DNA of 42,004 nt from NCBI GenBank assembly GCA_023807065.1, contig JAJJLU010003647.1:1-42004 (forward strand), given 5' to 3'. The notes under the pieces were generated by a model. That model was not told where the DNA came from. It saw only the letters and a list, made by a program, of their open reading frames with translations, and searched no databases. Below are positions 1 through 8,693 of the stretch, piece by piece (the first letter of the stretch is position 1; each line of letters begins with the position of its first letter). Source of the DNA: Isotricha intestinalis. Lineage: Eukaryota; Ciliophora; Litostomatea; Vestibuliferida; Isotrichidae. Made by a program: the position numbers and the translations under genes.

Positions 1-900
1 ATGAATAGTTAGTAAAATAATATAATAATTATAAATAGGAAGTAATACAATATAATAATTATGAATAGGAAGTATTATAATATAATAATTATAAATAGGA
101 AGTATTATAATATAATAATTATAAATAGAAAGTAAAATAATATAATAATTATAAATAGTGTGTAAAATAATATAATAATTATAAATAGGATGTAAAATAA
201 TATAATAATTATAAATAGAAAGTAAAATAATATAATAATTATAAATAGACAGTAAAATAATATAATAATTATAAATAGTTAGTAAAATAATATAATAATT
301 ATAAATAGGAAGTAATACAATATATTAATTATAAATAGGAAGTATTATAATATAATAATTATAAATAGGAAGTATTATAATATAATAATTATAAATAGAA
401 AGTAATATAATATAATAATTATAAATAGAAAGTAAAATAATATAATAATAATAAATAGCAAGTAATATAATATAATAATTATAACTAGTATGTAAAAAAA
501 TATAATAAATATAAATAGTTAGTAAAAAAATATAATAATTATAAATAGGCAGTAAAATAATATAATAATTATAAATAGAATGTATAATAATATAATAATT
601 ATAAATAGACAGTAAAATAATATAATAATTATAAAAAGACAGTAAAATAATATAATAATTATAAATAGTTAGTAAAATAATATAATAAATATAAATAGTT
701 AGTAAAATAATATAATAATTATAAATAGCAAGTAATATAATATAATAAATATAAATAGAATGTCAAATAATATAATAATTATATATAGGAAGTAAAATAA
801 TATAATTATTATAAATAGTTAGTAAAATAATATAATAATTACAAATAGGATGTAAAATACTATAATACTTATAAATAGTCAATAAAATAATATAATCTTT
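1..900. repeat. Minisatellite, thirty 30-bp units with no indels
   Basis: Thirty head-to-tail units of exactly 30 bp run from the window edge to base 900. Each begins near ATAAATAG, has a variable pair at unit positions 9-10 (GA, AA, TT, AC, CA and others), then AGTAAAATAA or a variant, and ends TATAATAATT. No insertion or deletion occurs, so the phase is constant throughout. Units 1-5 and 10-14 share the same order of variants (TT, then GA with the rare TACAA variant, then two GA units with TTATAA), which shows a 270-bp internal duplication. The last two units are the most degenerate, as expected at an array border. The array is open to the left, so its full length is unknown. One minus-strand frame is nearly open but has stops in units 11 and 26 and no ATG, so it is not coding. 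Confidence 0.97.
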
Positions 901-1352
901 ATATTGAAGTATTTAAAATATTGAAATATCTCTCTTTTATTTAAATTAAATTTTATCTATTTCTAAATTTATATTTATTTTTATATATTATTATTATTTA
1001 AAATTCATTATAAAAATTTATTTTTCAATCAAATTCAATATTTAATAAATAACATATTGTTATTATTATTTTTAATTTTATACAGAAAACATCAAAATAT
1101 TTTCATAATAAAATAAATAATTTCAATAATCTTAAAATATTATATAAATCTTTTATATAAAATTAAAATCAATTTTAAAAATCAATTTTAGTTAAATAAA
1201 AATAAAATAAAAACTTAATCAATGGAAATTAACATCCTAACATTAATTTAAGACAATATTCAAAATATACTATAGGAAAAATATATAAAGTGAAAATAAA
1301 AGAATAAATTTAATAGATTTATGCTCAAATAAACAAAACCTTTTAAAAAAAA
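901..1352. other. AT-rich intergenic stretch, no gene seen
   Basis: The 30-bp repeat stops near base 900 and is followed by unique AT-rich sequence without a usable reading frame. A short ATG at 1222 opens only nine codons. I see no RNA gene or regulatory motif. It forms the 3' flank of the decayed kinase gene that ends at 1353. Confidence 0.6.
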
Positions 1353-1970
1353 TTACCAATCAGCAAAAGGATCTTCAGAAGGTGAAATAGAATCAGCATC
1401 ATCATCATTATCTTCATACGCATTAAAATTACCCCAATCCCCACTACCACTAACTTTAGGAACACAAGGAGCTTTAATTTTTTCTTTTAAAAGAGTATTC
1501 CAATCCATATTTTTAAAAACCTATGATTTTTAATATCATTAACACCTCCTTTTAAATTACCATATCTTTTACTTAAATCCTGAACCAAAAGATGTTTAAC
1601 TTACTTTTTAGAATTTGAATTAAAAGAACTAGGAAATTTAACTTTATCTTTTAAAATCTTTTGATAAATAACCATAGGACCTTCATCATTAAAAGGATCA
1701 ATATCAGCTAACATTTCATATAGTAAAACTCAAAAAGTCCACCAATCAACTGTTTTACCATGACCTTTATTAAGTAAAATTTCAGGAGTTAAATATTCTG
1801 TGTCTCACATAAAGTAAAGTTCTTCCTTCACATATTTTAGCAAAACTAAAATCTGTTAATTTTAAATATCCTTTTATATCAATTAATATTTTTTCTGGTT
1901 TTAAATCACGATATATTATATCTTTTGAATTAAATATTCAAACATTGAGACTACTTGAGCTGCATAAAAA

Positions 1971-2026
1971 CTATTTTTTATTATATAATTATTTTATAAT
2001 TTTTTTTTAAATTTTTTTTTTCTTAA
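1971..2026 (-). other. Inferred 56-nt intron with damaged donor site
   Basis: Excising 56 nt joins GGAAC to TTTTTATGCAGC and restores the expected Gly-Thr-Phe-Tyr-Ala-Ala of helix E. The acceptor is TAG. The donor reads TTAAG where GTAAG is expected, consistent with a G-to-T change in a decaying gene. An alternative is a non-canonical intron. Confidence 0.5.
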
Positions 2027-2148
2027 GTTCCTTGATCTAATGGGAATTTAACTACACTTCTTAAATATGTGAAAAGTTCTCCTCCTTTTACTAATTGTAA
2101 TACTAGGTAAAGATATTTTTCATTTTGACAAAAATCATCAGTGAAAAC

Positions 2149-2179
2149 CTTTAATTTTTTTATATTATTTTTTATTTAC
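2149..2179 (-). other. Inferred 31-nt GT-AG intron in the kinase pseudogene
   Basis: On the minus strand, HPFLV coding sequence is interrupted by 31 nt that begin GTAAAT, end TTAAAG and contain an in-frame TAA. Removing it restores frame and the exact residue spacing between HPFLV and the KYLYLVLQLV strand expected in PKA kinases. This is the clearest intron in the window and suggests that this genome has very short introns. Confidence 0.7.
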
Positions 2180-2524
2180 TAAAAATGGATGTTTTATTAT
2201 TGAAAGAATTTTTATTTAATTCATTATGTGTTCTACTTGTTTTAATTTAATTAATTCTATTTTTTTTTAATATTTTTATTGCCCAATATTTTCCTGTTGT
2301 TTTATGTTTTGCTAATTTAACTCGTCCAAATGATATTATCTTTTTCAAAAGATAAGGAAGAAAAAAATGAATCTAAAAAAAAGGAAATCACAAAAATAGT
2401 TTTATAAAAAATTAGATTCTAAAAAACAAACTAGAAAAAGTAAAGAATAAATATTATTATTTTTTTAAATATCTTAAAAAAAATTAAGAATATTTCATTA
2501 TTTATAAAATTTTATTTAAAAAAA

Positions 2525-3811
2525 ATGAATCCAAACTATGTAGGAGAAAAGCAAGCAATAGATTTAATAACTGAGTTTAACAAAATAACAGAAATTCATC
2601 TAAAACCAAATCAAAAGAAAGATGACCATCCAATAGTAATTCTCCCTGAAACTCATACAGAACAAATAGAATGTATTTCTGTATTTCCAGGAGGAAAATA
2701 TTTTGTATCAGTAGGAGATGATTATACAATTAAAGTTTTTAATTCAGATGGAACATTATTTACTTCAATAAAAAATGAACATAAAGATGTTATTTCAAGT
2801 GTTGTTGTAATGAATGATTTTAAATTTGCTACTTGTTCATGGGATAAATCTATTAAAGTTTGGAAAATGAAAGGAAAAACTTTTATTTGTGAATGTACAA
2901 GAACTTTTGAAATTACTGAAGAAACTACAACTGAAGAGAAGGAGACTAAAGAAGTTAAAGTTGATAATGAAAATGTAGAAGAAAATAAAGAAGAAGTTAT
3001 TCCTTCTATTTTAGATCCTTCAATGAATGATTTTCAACAAATTTTATTTTATGAATTCTGGAAAAAAAATGAAGATAAAAAAAGGAATGACAATGATAAT
3101 AATAAAAATGATGCTTTCGTAACTGCATCATTAACAAATAGACATGATTATAATCCAATTACTATTTATTCAATAGGATATGATCAATCATCAGGAATCA
3201 ATTCTTATGGAAATGTAAAATTTCCAAAAGTTTCAACAATAGATGAAGTAGAAAAAAATGAGCACACTCATGATGATAAAATTCAAAGTATTTTTCAATT
3301 AGATGAAGAAAGATTAATTTCTTCTGGTTTAGATAAAAAATTAAAAATTTGGTATATAATGAATAATCCACCTAGTTTTGTTAGAGTAGAAAATAATGAA
3401 TTTAAAGTTGATGTTATTGAAGATGTTGAACCTGCTTATTATCAAGGTGCTATTGGAAAAATTGATAAAGATAGAATTGTTGTTGGAAGTGATAATAAAA
3501 TTCAAATTATTAATGTTACTTCTAAAAATAAAACTAATAAATTTGTTAATGAGCCTTGTTATAATATGCTTTTATTAAAAAATAATTTACTTCTTGTCAC
3601 TGATAATACTGATTCAATTAAATTATATAGTACTGAAAATTTAACTAAAATTGAAGATATTAAACCTTTGAAAAGTGAAGAAGATGATGAAAAAAAAGAT
3701 GATAAAAAAGATGATAAAGAAAATTATGAAGGATATCAATGTATTGTTCAATTGAAAGATGGTTCTATTATTACTTCTAATCATGGAACAATTAAAATTT
3801 GGAGTTTTTAA
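2525..3811 (+). CDS. WD40 repeat protein, function unknown
   Basis: 428 residues. WD40 blades are recognisable at about residues 44-73 (ends TIKVFN), 85-116 (WDKSIKVWKM) and 247-280 (SGLDKKLKIWYI), with weaker blades around 305-335 and 350-375 and a last strand at the C-terminus ending TIKIWSF. The closing of the fold by the last strand suggests that the gene is complete. Blades are separated by a Glu/Lys-rich insert (about 131-160) and an Asp/Asn/Lys-rich loop (about 180-196), and an acidic DDEKKDDKKDD stretch precedes the last blade. Such propellers are scaffolds, but nothing in the sequence names a partner or pathway. The start ATG is preceded by an A-run (AAAAAATG), the usual context here. 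The next gene is convergent with a 690-bp gap. I do not recognise a specific orthologue. Confidence 0.85.
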   Translation: MNPNYVGEKQAIDLITEFNKITEIHLKPNQKKDDHPIVILPETHTEQIECISVFPGGKYFVSVGDDYTIKVFNSDGTLFTSIKNEHKDVISSVVVMNDFKFATCSWDKSIKVWKMKGKTFICECTRTFEITEETTTEEKETKEVKVDNENVEENKEEVIPSILDPSMNDFQQILFYEFWKKNEDKKRNDNDNNKNDAFVTASLTNRHDYNPITIYSIGYDQSSGINSYGNVKFPKVSTIDEVEKNEHTHDDKIQSIFQLDEERLISSGLDKKLKIWYIMNNPPSFVRVENNEFKVDVIEDVEPAYYQGAIGKIDKDRIVVGSDNKIQIINVTSKNKTNKFVNEPCYNMLLLKNNLLLVTDNTDSIKLYSTENLTKIEDIKPLKSEEDDEKKDDKKDDKENYEGYQCIVQLKDGSIITSNHGTIKIWSF

Positions 3812-4501
3812 ATAATTTTTGTTTTAAATTTATTTCCAGAAATTCAAAATGATTTTTATGTGTATTATAATATTTTTTTCGAATTTCCTATTTCCTAATT
3901 TACATTTATTTAAATAAATTCAATCTAATTAAATTAGTGAATTTGACAATACTTTCAGAAATAGCTTTCCCTAATTATATAATACTTTTTTTATTAATTA
4001 AATTCATTGATATCTTTATTTATATTTCCTAAGACATACTAATATATTATTAAAAGAAAATAAAATTATAAATTAATGAAATAATTAAATAAACATCAAT
4101 TTAAAGAGTTATGATATTAAAATATATTATCTTTTTAATATAGTTTTTTTGTAAATATAATAATATAATTTAAATAATTGTTCAAAAACATTAGATTTAC
4201 ATGATTTATAAATTCTAAAATATTATAAAATCATTACTTCTTTTTTGGTACTTCTTTTTTTCGTATAATTTTAATTTTCTTTTAAAATCAAATTAATATA
4301 ATTTTTCTTTATTAATTTTAATTTTTATAATAAATAATTAATACATATTACTAGAAATATTATATGAATAAAATTGTGAACAAATAATTTTTTTAAGGAT
4401 TTTATTCGATGGGAGTTTTTTACTTAAAACAATTTTATTTATTTTTTTTTATTTAAGTTTTTAAATTTGAAAAAAATATTTATTTATATTATTGTATTTT
4501 T
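3812..4501. other. Convergent intergenic region, nothing recognised
   Basis: This is the shared 3' flank of the WD40 gene (+) and the F-x-P motif gene (-). It is AT-rich with poly-T tracts. I see no reading frame with protein-like composition, no RNA gene and no clear repeat. Confidence 0.5.
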
Positions 4502-5647
4502 TTATTGCTGTTGAGTAACATTTTCTGATTTTTCTTCTTCTTGTAAAATGATATTAGGATATTTTTGGAAAATAGAATTATTAGGATTATCTAATTTATA
4601 TTCAGGATTTAATTCAGGATGAAAAGAATATAATTTTTTTTCTTTTTCTTCTAATTGTTTTAAATGTTCTTCTTTAATTTGTCTATCAAAATATAATTTT
4701 TCATAAATATTCTGGAAATCATTTTTAATATCTTTACTTTTTTTATTAATCAAAGGATGAAAAGTTTCATTTTTATTTTTTTCATTAAAGTCTTTAACAT
4801 TTTTTTTTTTTACTTTTTTAATTATATTTTCTTTATAATCTGAATAATTATTTATTGTTTCAGGATTATTAAATTCTAAATTTTTTTGTTTTCTTTTTTT
4901 TAAAGCTCTATCAGAAATTAAATTAGTTTTGGGAAAATAATTAAATCCTTTTATTTTTTCTTCTTCTAAAAGTTTATTTTGTAAAAATTGAATTTTTTCT
5001 TCTTTTTCTTTCTTGAATTTTTTTCCTTTATCATATAATATATCACCATAATTTATTTTTTTTTTGTTTTTTGAATTTTTATCTTCTTTTATTTTTTTAT
5101 TTTCTTCAAAATTATTGCTTTTTATATTTAAAAATATTTTTTCAAATCTTTTATCATATTCTTCTTTATTAAATTTATTTCTTTTTGAAAAAATTTTATC
5201 TTCTGATTTTTCAAAAGAAGAAAGATTTAAAAGTTTAGAATTATATTTTTTGTTAAAAGATTTATTCATTTTATTATTATTTTTTCTATTTGATAAATTA
5301 AAATTAATGTTTGAAAGATTTCTTGGAGTTTTAGAAACAATAATTTGAAAAGGAAATAAATAATTTCTATTTCTTCTATTATTTACTGATAAACTTCTTT
5401 TACTAAAACTTCTAAAGGAATTATTTGATTTATTATTATTTTTATTTTTTTCTTTTATTGAATTATATTTTTTATTAAATTGATTTTTTAAATCTTTTAA
5501 TTTTTTGTAATCAAATTTTTTAAATAAACAATATTCATAGATGTCTTTGTCTGGATTTTTTATATCCTTTATTTTTATTAATTCTTTATTTCCAGAAGAA
5601 TCTATCACTTCCAATTCTGCCATATTATTTTTTATTATATTTTTCAT
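4502..5647 (-). CDS. Lys/Asn-rich protein with repeated LY...F-x-P motifs
   Basis: 381 residues, very basic. The C-terminal half repeats a pattern of a charged helix starting near an Ile/Leu-Tyr pair, then a Phe-x-Pro turn: ILYDKGKKFK...NYFPKTN, ...ETFHPLINKKSKDI, and KLYFDRQIKEEHLK...YSFHPELNPEYKL. Motifs of this form (FxPxIN after an LYE-type helix) recur in protist cytoskeletal and flagellar proteins, so a cytoskeletal role is plausible but unproven. The N-terminus MAELEVIDSSGN from Met9 looks better conserved than the first eight residues, so Met9 could be the real start. The middle is low-complexity. No enzyme signature is visible. Confidence 0.75.
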   Translation of the reverse strand: MKNIIKNNMAELEVIDSSGNKELIKIKDIKNPDKDIYEYCLFKKFDYKKLKDLKNQFNKKYNSIKEKNKNNNKSNNSFRSFSKRSLSVNNRRNRNYLFPFQIIVSKTPRNLSNINFNLSNRKNNNKMNKSFNKKYNSKLLNLSSFEKSEDKIFSKRNKFNKEEYDKRFEKIFLNIKSNNFEENKKIKEDKNSKNKKKINYGDILYDKGKKFKKEKEEKIQFLQNKLLEEEKIKGFNYFPKTNLISDRALKKRKQKNLEFNNPETINNYSDYKENIIKKVKKKNVKDFNEKNKNETFHPLINKKSKDIKNDFQNIYEKLYFDRQIKEEHLKQLEEKEKKLYSFHPELNPEYKLDNPNNSIFQKYPNIILQEEEKSENVTQQQ

Positions 5648-5833
5648 AATTATTAAAGAAAAAGAATTAAAAAAAATTAATCAATTACAAAATAATAAAC
5701 AAAAAATAAATTATATTATTTTTGAATATATTTTGAATTATACATTTTTCTTTATTTTTAAATATTGGTTGAGATTTAAATCAGCATTTAAATGAATAAA
5801 CGTAAAATAAATTTAAATTTTTAAAAGTACAAT

Positions 5834-6038
5834 TTAATTTATATCTTCTTCGTCTTTAATTACTTGGTTTCATTGATTTTAAAATTAATATATTTTTCAT
5901 AAATCACTTCTGATAACAAAAATATTTTTTTCCTTCTTCATTTTTAAATTCAAATAATTCAAATGATAATTGTTTTTGAGGTGAAATATTCATTTAATGA
6001 TTAATATAACTTAATTTAATTTTTGTTTGAATATTCAT
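5834..6038 (-). pseudogene. Possible short decayed gene, unidentified
   Basis: A minus-strand reading starting at the ATG at 6036-6038 gives about 14 codons, a TAA, then MNISPQKQLSFELFEFKNEE in the same frame. A one-base shift at the A7 run leads into IFLLSEVIYEKYINFKINET, and a second shift leads to VIKDEEDIN and a TAA at 5834-5836. The stretch is richer in G and C and in mixed residues than the flanking spacer, and the three segments abut. It may instead be chance in AT-rich DNA, or contain a short intron. No family is recognised. Confidence 0.3.
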
Positions 6039-6343
6039 TATTCTTATTAATAAATTAAATTTAAAAGATTAAACAATTTCATTTAAAAAATTATATTTAT
6101 TTTATCTCTAAAAAATAAATTAAAATATAATCTTTAAATTATTTTCCTATTATTTTAAAACAAAATTTATTTATTATATCTTTAGATTATTTTTATACTA
6201 GTTTTATTAATATATTAGGTAATTTATAGTAAATAAAAATTTTAATTTTAAATAATTATTTTGAATTAATTTTTTTTTTAAAAAAATAATTTTTTTTATT
6301 TTTCAAAACAAAAAATAATAAAGAAAAGCAAAATTATTTAAAA
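6039..6343. other. 5' flank of the PX-WD40 gene, nothing recognised
   Basis: About 300 bp of AT-rich spacer with T and A tracts, ending in an A-rich leader before the ATG at 6344. No motif could be supported. Confidence 0.5.
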
Positions 6344-7921
6344 ATGTCAGAAGTATTCATAAATTCTATTCTTCAAATATCAGTCCCATCATTTTCAGAA
6401 AAATTTATAAATCAGAAAAAAGCAACAACATATTTAATATCAGTTACAAATTTATATTCAAATAAAAAATGGACAATGGAAAAAGAATATGAAGAATTTG
6501 TAGAATTTCAAAAGAATATTTCATCAATTCTTCCAGACCCTCCATTAATAGAAGGTCAATCAGTCTTTAAAGTTACTGCATTTGATGCTTTACAGAAAAG
6601 GCAAAAAATATTAGAAAAGTTTTTACAAAAATGTTGCGTTAGAAAAGATATAATGTCGAATGATTATTTTAAAGAATTTATGGATTTAGAAAATCAAGCT
6701 CCTGAAATTTGTTCTTTAAAGCCACAAAAATTAAGCGAATTTTCAAATGTTTCTTCATTAGGAGTTCAAAATTTCTTATATTTAAAAGAAGAAAATATAT
6801 TTTTTCTAATTTGTTCTGATATGGAACTTTCATCAAGAGTAGATGCATATATAACAAATGTAACTTTACCCTGGGAAACAAAAAGTGAAAGTCATATTTC
6901 AATTGGATCATTTATAATATATAGAACAAATTTTGATATGAATAAAGGATTAAAATTTAAGAAAATTTACGCTCAAAGTTATCCTCAACAAACTGGATGT
7001 TTAAATTATGATTATGAATCAAATAATATTAATATTGGTTTAGATAATGGAAGAATTATTTTTTATAAAGTTAATCCAGATTCTAATTTCAGTCAATTTG
7101 AACCTTATATTGATTTTAATCCTCATAAAAAAAGAGTCACTGGAATTGCATATGATGCTAAAACAGGATATATTTATTCTTGTTCTTTAGATAAAAAATT
7201 TTATGTGACTGAAATAGGATATTTAGATAATCCTAGTGAAATAATTGATGGACCTTCTGGATTTTCTAATTTATTTTATGATAGAAAGAATCAAAGAATT
7301 TTTCTAACTAATGAAAATGGAATGATATATATTTATGATACACAAAATTTTCCTCCTACTTTATTAAACAATATTCAATGTTCTTCAGAAGAATGTATAA
7401 GAGGTTTTGATATTAATTTTATTAAAAATTATATGTTTACTACTCATGTTGATGGTCAAATTACTATAATAGAATTAAATTTACCTGGAAAGGAAAAATT
7501 AATTAAGGAAATTTCTTATTTTGGAGTTCAAACTAAATTAGAATGTGTTATTTATATAAGAGAAGAAAATCAATTAATTACAGGTGATGATATTGGAAGA
7601 ATTTTAATTTGGAATTTAAAAACTGGAAAAGTTATTTATGCTTGGAAAGCTCATGAAAATTCTATTACTAAAATGGATTATAATAATGATAATAAAATAT
7701 TAATTACTGGTAGTAAAGATAAATTAATTAAATGTTGGAAAATTCCTGATAAATGGTTTAAAGATGATATAAGGAAATTTGAAGAAAATGAAATTAAAAA
7801 TATGAATGATACAATGGCAATGCTTAAATTACAAAAAAATTTAAAAGAAGATGAAGATTATAATTCTGATGAAGATAGTTTAAATGGATGGGATTTTAAA
7901 CCTGATTTAGAAGAATATTAA
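6344..7921 (+). CDS. PX-WD40 protein, likely endosomal membrane scaffold
   Basis: 525 residues. Residues 5-118 fit a PX domain: a beta-sheet followed by KEYEEFVEFQ in the place of RRYSDF, a proline turn LPDPPLIEG, then RQKILEKFL. PX domains bind phosphoinositides, usually PI3P, and place proteins on endosomes. The first basic residue of the canonical pocket is weak (KEY for RRY), so affinity is uncertain. Residues about 140-470 form a WD40 propeller, with clear blades at 260-290 (HKKRVTGIAYDA), 305-332, 353-378, 398-426 (GDDIGRILIWNL) and 436-466 (GSKDKLIKCWKI). The C-terminal 55 residues are acidic. The design recalls WDFY1/2, which combine WD40 with a FYVE PI3P-binding finger. Here PX takes the place of FYVE. 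Confidence 0.88.
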   Translation: MSEVFINSILQISVPSFSEKFINQKKATTYLISVTNLYSNKKWTMEKEYEEFVEFQKNISSILPDPPLIEGQSVFKVTAFDALQKRQKILEKFLQKCCVRKDIMSNDYFKEFMDLENQAPEICSLKPQKLSEFSNVSSLGVQNFLYLKEENIFFLICSDMELSSRVDAYITNVTLPWETKSESHISIGSFIIYRTNFDMNKGLKFKKIYAQSYPQQTGCLNYDYESNNINIGLDNGRIIFYKVNPDSNFSQFEPYIDFNPHKKRVTGIAYDAKTGYIYSCSLDKKFYVTEIGYLDNPSEIIDGPSGFSNLFYDRKNQRIFLTNENGMIYIYDTQNFPPTLLNNIQCSSEECIRGFDINFIKNYMFTTHVDGQITIIELNLPGKEKLIKEISYFGVQTKLECVIYIREENQLITGDDIGRILIWNLKTGKVIYAWKAHENSITKMDYNNDNKILITGSKDKLIKCWKIPDKWFKDDIRKFEENEIKNMNDTMAMLKLQKNLKEDEDYNSDEDSLNGWDFKPDLEEY

Positions 7922-8028
7922 ATTATTTAAATTATTTAAAAATTATTTATTTAATAAGTTATTTTATATTTTGACTTTAGATAATTTATTTTTTTATTTT
8001 TATTTAAATTTCATAATATTAATTTAAT

Positions 8029-8469
8029 ATGGCTTTACTTTTATTACAAAATCCTTTTTATTCAAGAACTCAAAATAAATTATCTTTATCTGAAAATTTT
8101 TTTAAGCATAGATCAATTTCTCTTCTTCCAAGAAAAGAAAAAGAAACTTTAATATTCTATGAGAAAAAATATAATTCAAGTAATAATTCAAGTATAATTC
8201 AAGAACCAAATAAATTTCGTAATTATAATATTTATACTCATAAAACTAAATTAAGATCAAATATTGATGAAAGTGTTTTACCTATTGTTTCTATTGATTT
8301 AGATGATAGTTCTACTTTGAAAAAAGAAGAAATTGCTAATTTTAATAATAAATTAAGTGATTTATCTATTGAAAAAATTAAATTGTTAAAATTAACTTAT
8401 ATTAAAGAATTAACGAATTTAAGAAATTGTATTGATAAAACTTTGGAAAAATTAAATAAAGAAAAATAA
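8029..8469 (+). CDS. Small basic protein with C-terminal coiled coil
   Basis: 146 residues, not recognised. The N-terminal third is Ser/Asn/Lys-rich. The middle carries SVLPIVSIDLDDSS, and the last 50 residues (KKEEIANFNNKL onward) form a probable amphipathic helix. It starts 107 bp after the PX-WD40 gene on the same strand and ends 224 bp before CFAP58. Codon use matches its neighbours. It could be a ciliary or cytoskeletal accessory protein, but only its position beside CFAP58 hints at that. Confidence 0.7.
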   Translation: MALLLLQNPFYSRTQNKLSLSENFFKHRSISLLPRKEKETLIFYEKKYNSSNNSSIIQEPNKFRNYNIYTHKTKLRSNIDESVLPIVSIDLDDSSTLKKEEIANFNNKLSDLSIEKIKLLKLTYIKELTNLRNCIDKTLEKLNKEK

Positions 8470-8693
8470 ATTTTATAATAGATTAAAATTATAAATATTT
8501 ATTTAATTATTATAAAATAAAAAAAATTAAATATATATTTAAAGATTGAAACAATTTTTTAATAAATAGAAAAGTTTAATTGAAAAGAATTTTAATATAA
8601 ATTTTTTTAATGAAAATAAAAAGTTAATAAAAAAAAAAAAATAAACAATTAATATAAATATCTATAACCGTAAAGAACAAATAAAAATAAAAA

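Larger units (their letters stand above)
1353..2336 (-). pseudogene. Decayed PKA-like AGC protein kinase gene
   Basis: Conceptual minus-strand reading across three frames gives an almost complete PKA-type catalytic subunit in the right order. It shows a glycine-loop remnant ISFGRVKLAKHKTTGKYWA, the helix C region, HPFLV, GGELF, YRDLKPE, the DF motif of subdomain VII, PEYLTPEI, VDWWTF, and an AGC C-tail with GDWGNFNAYED ending in DPFADW, before a TAA at 1353-1355. It is broken many times: a frameshift in the T9 run at 2260-2268, one near 1930, two between 1800 and 1830, and one in the T5 run near 1513. Stops lie at 2216-2218 (TAA), 1730-1732 (TGA where Gly is expected) and 1601-1603 (TAA). The Asn of the catalytic loop is Lys (1890-1892), and DFG reads DFS (1845-1847). 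The neighbouring large genes are intact, so general assembly error is unlikely. The 5' end is not recognisable. Subfamily is PKA rather than PKG by the tail, with moderate certainty. Confidence 0.88.

Noticed and set aside
1..900. Nearly open minus-strand frame of ten-residue repeats across the minisatellite
   Set aside because: The 30-bp period keeps frame automatically. There are stops in units 11 and 26, no ATG occurs, and variation is not codon-aware.
1222..1352. Possible second kinase glycine-loop remnant reading GKIYKVKIKE on the plus strand
   Set aside because: Only about ten residues fit and the following codons are stops; too short in Lys/Ile-rich DNA to support.
1353..2336. Idea that the kinase lesions are sequencing errors
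   Set aside because: Long neighbouring genes with many homopolymers are intact, and the lesions include active-site substitutions and a TGA in place of a Gly codon.
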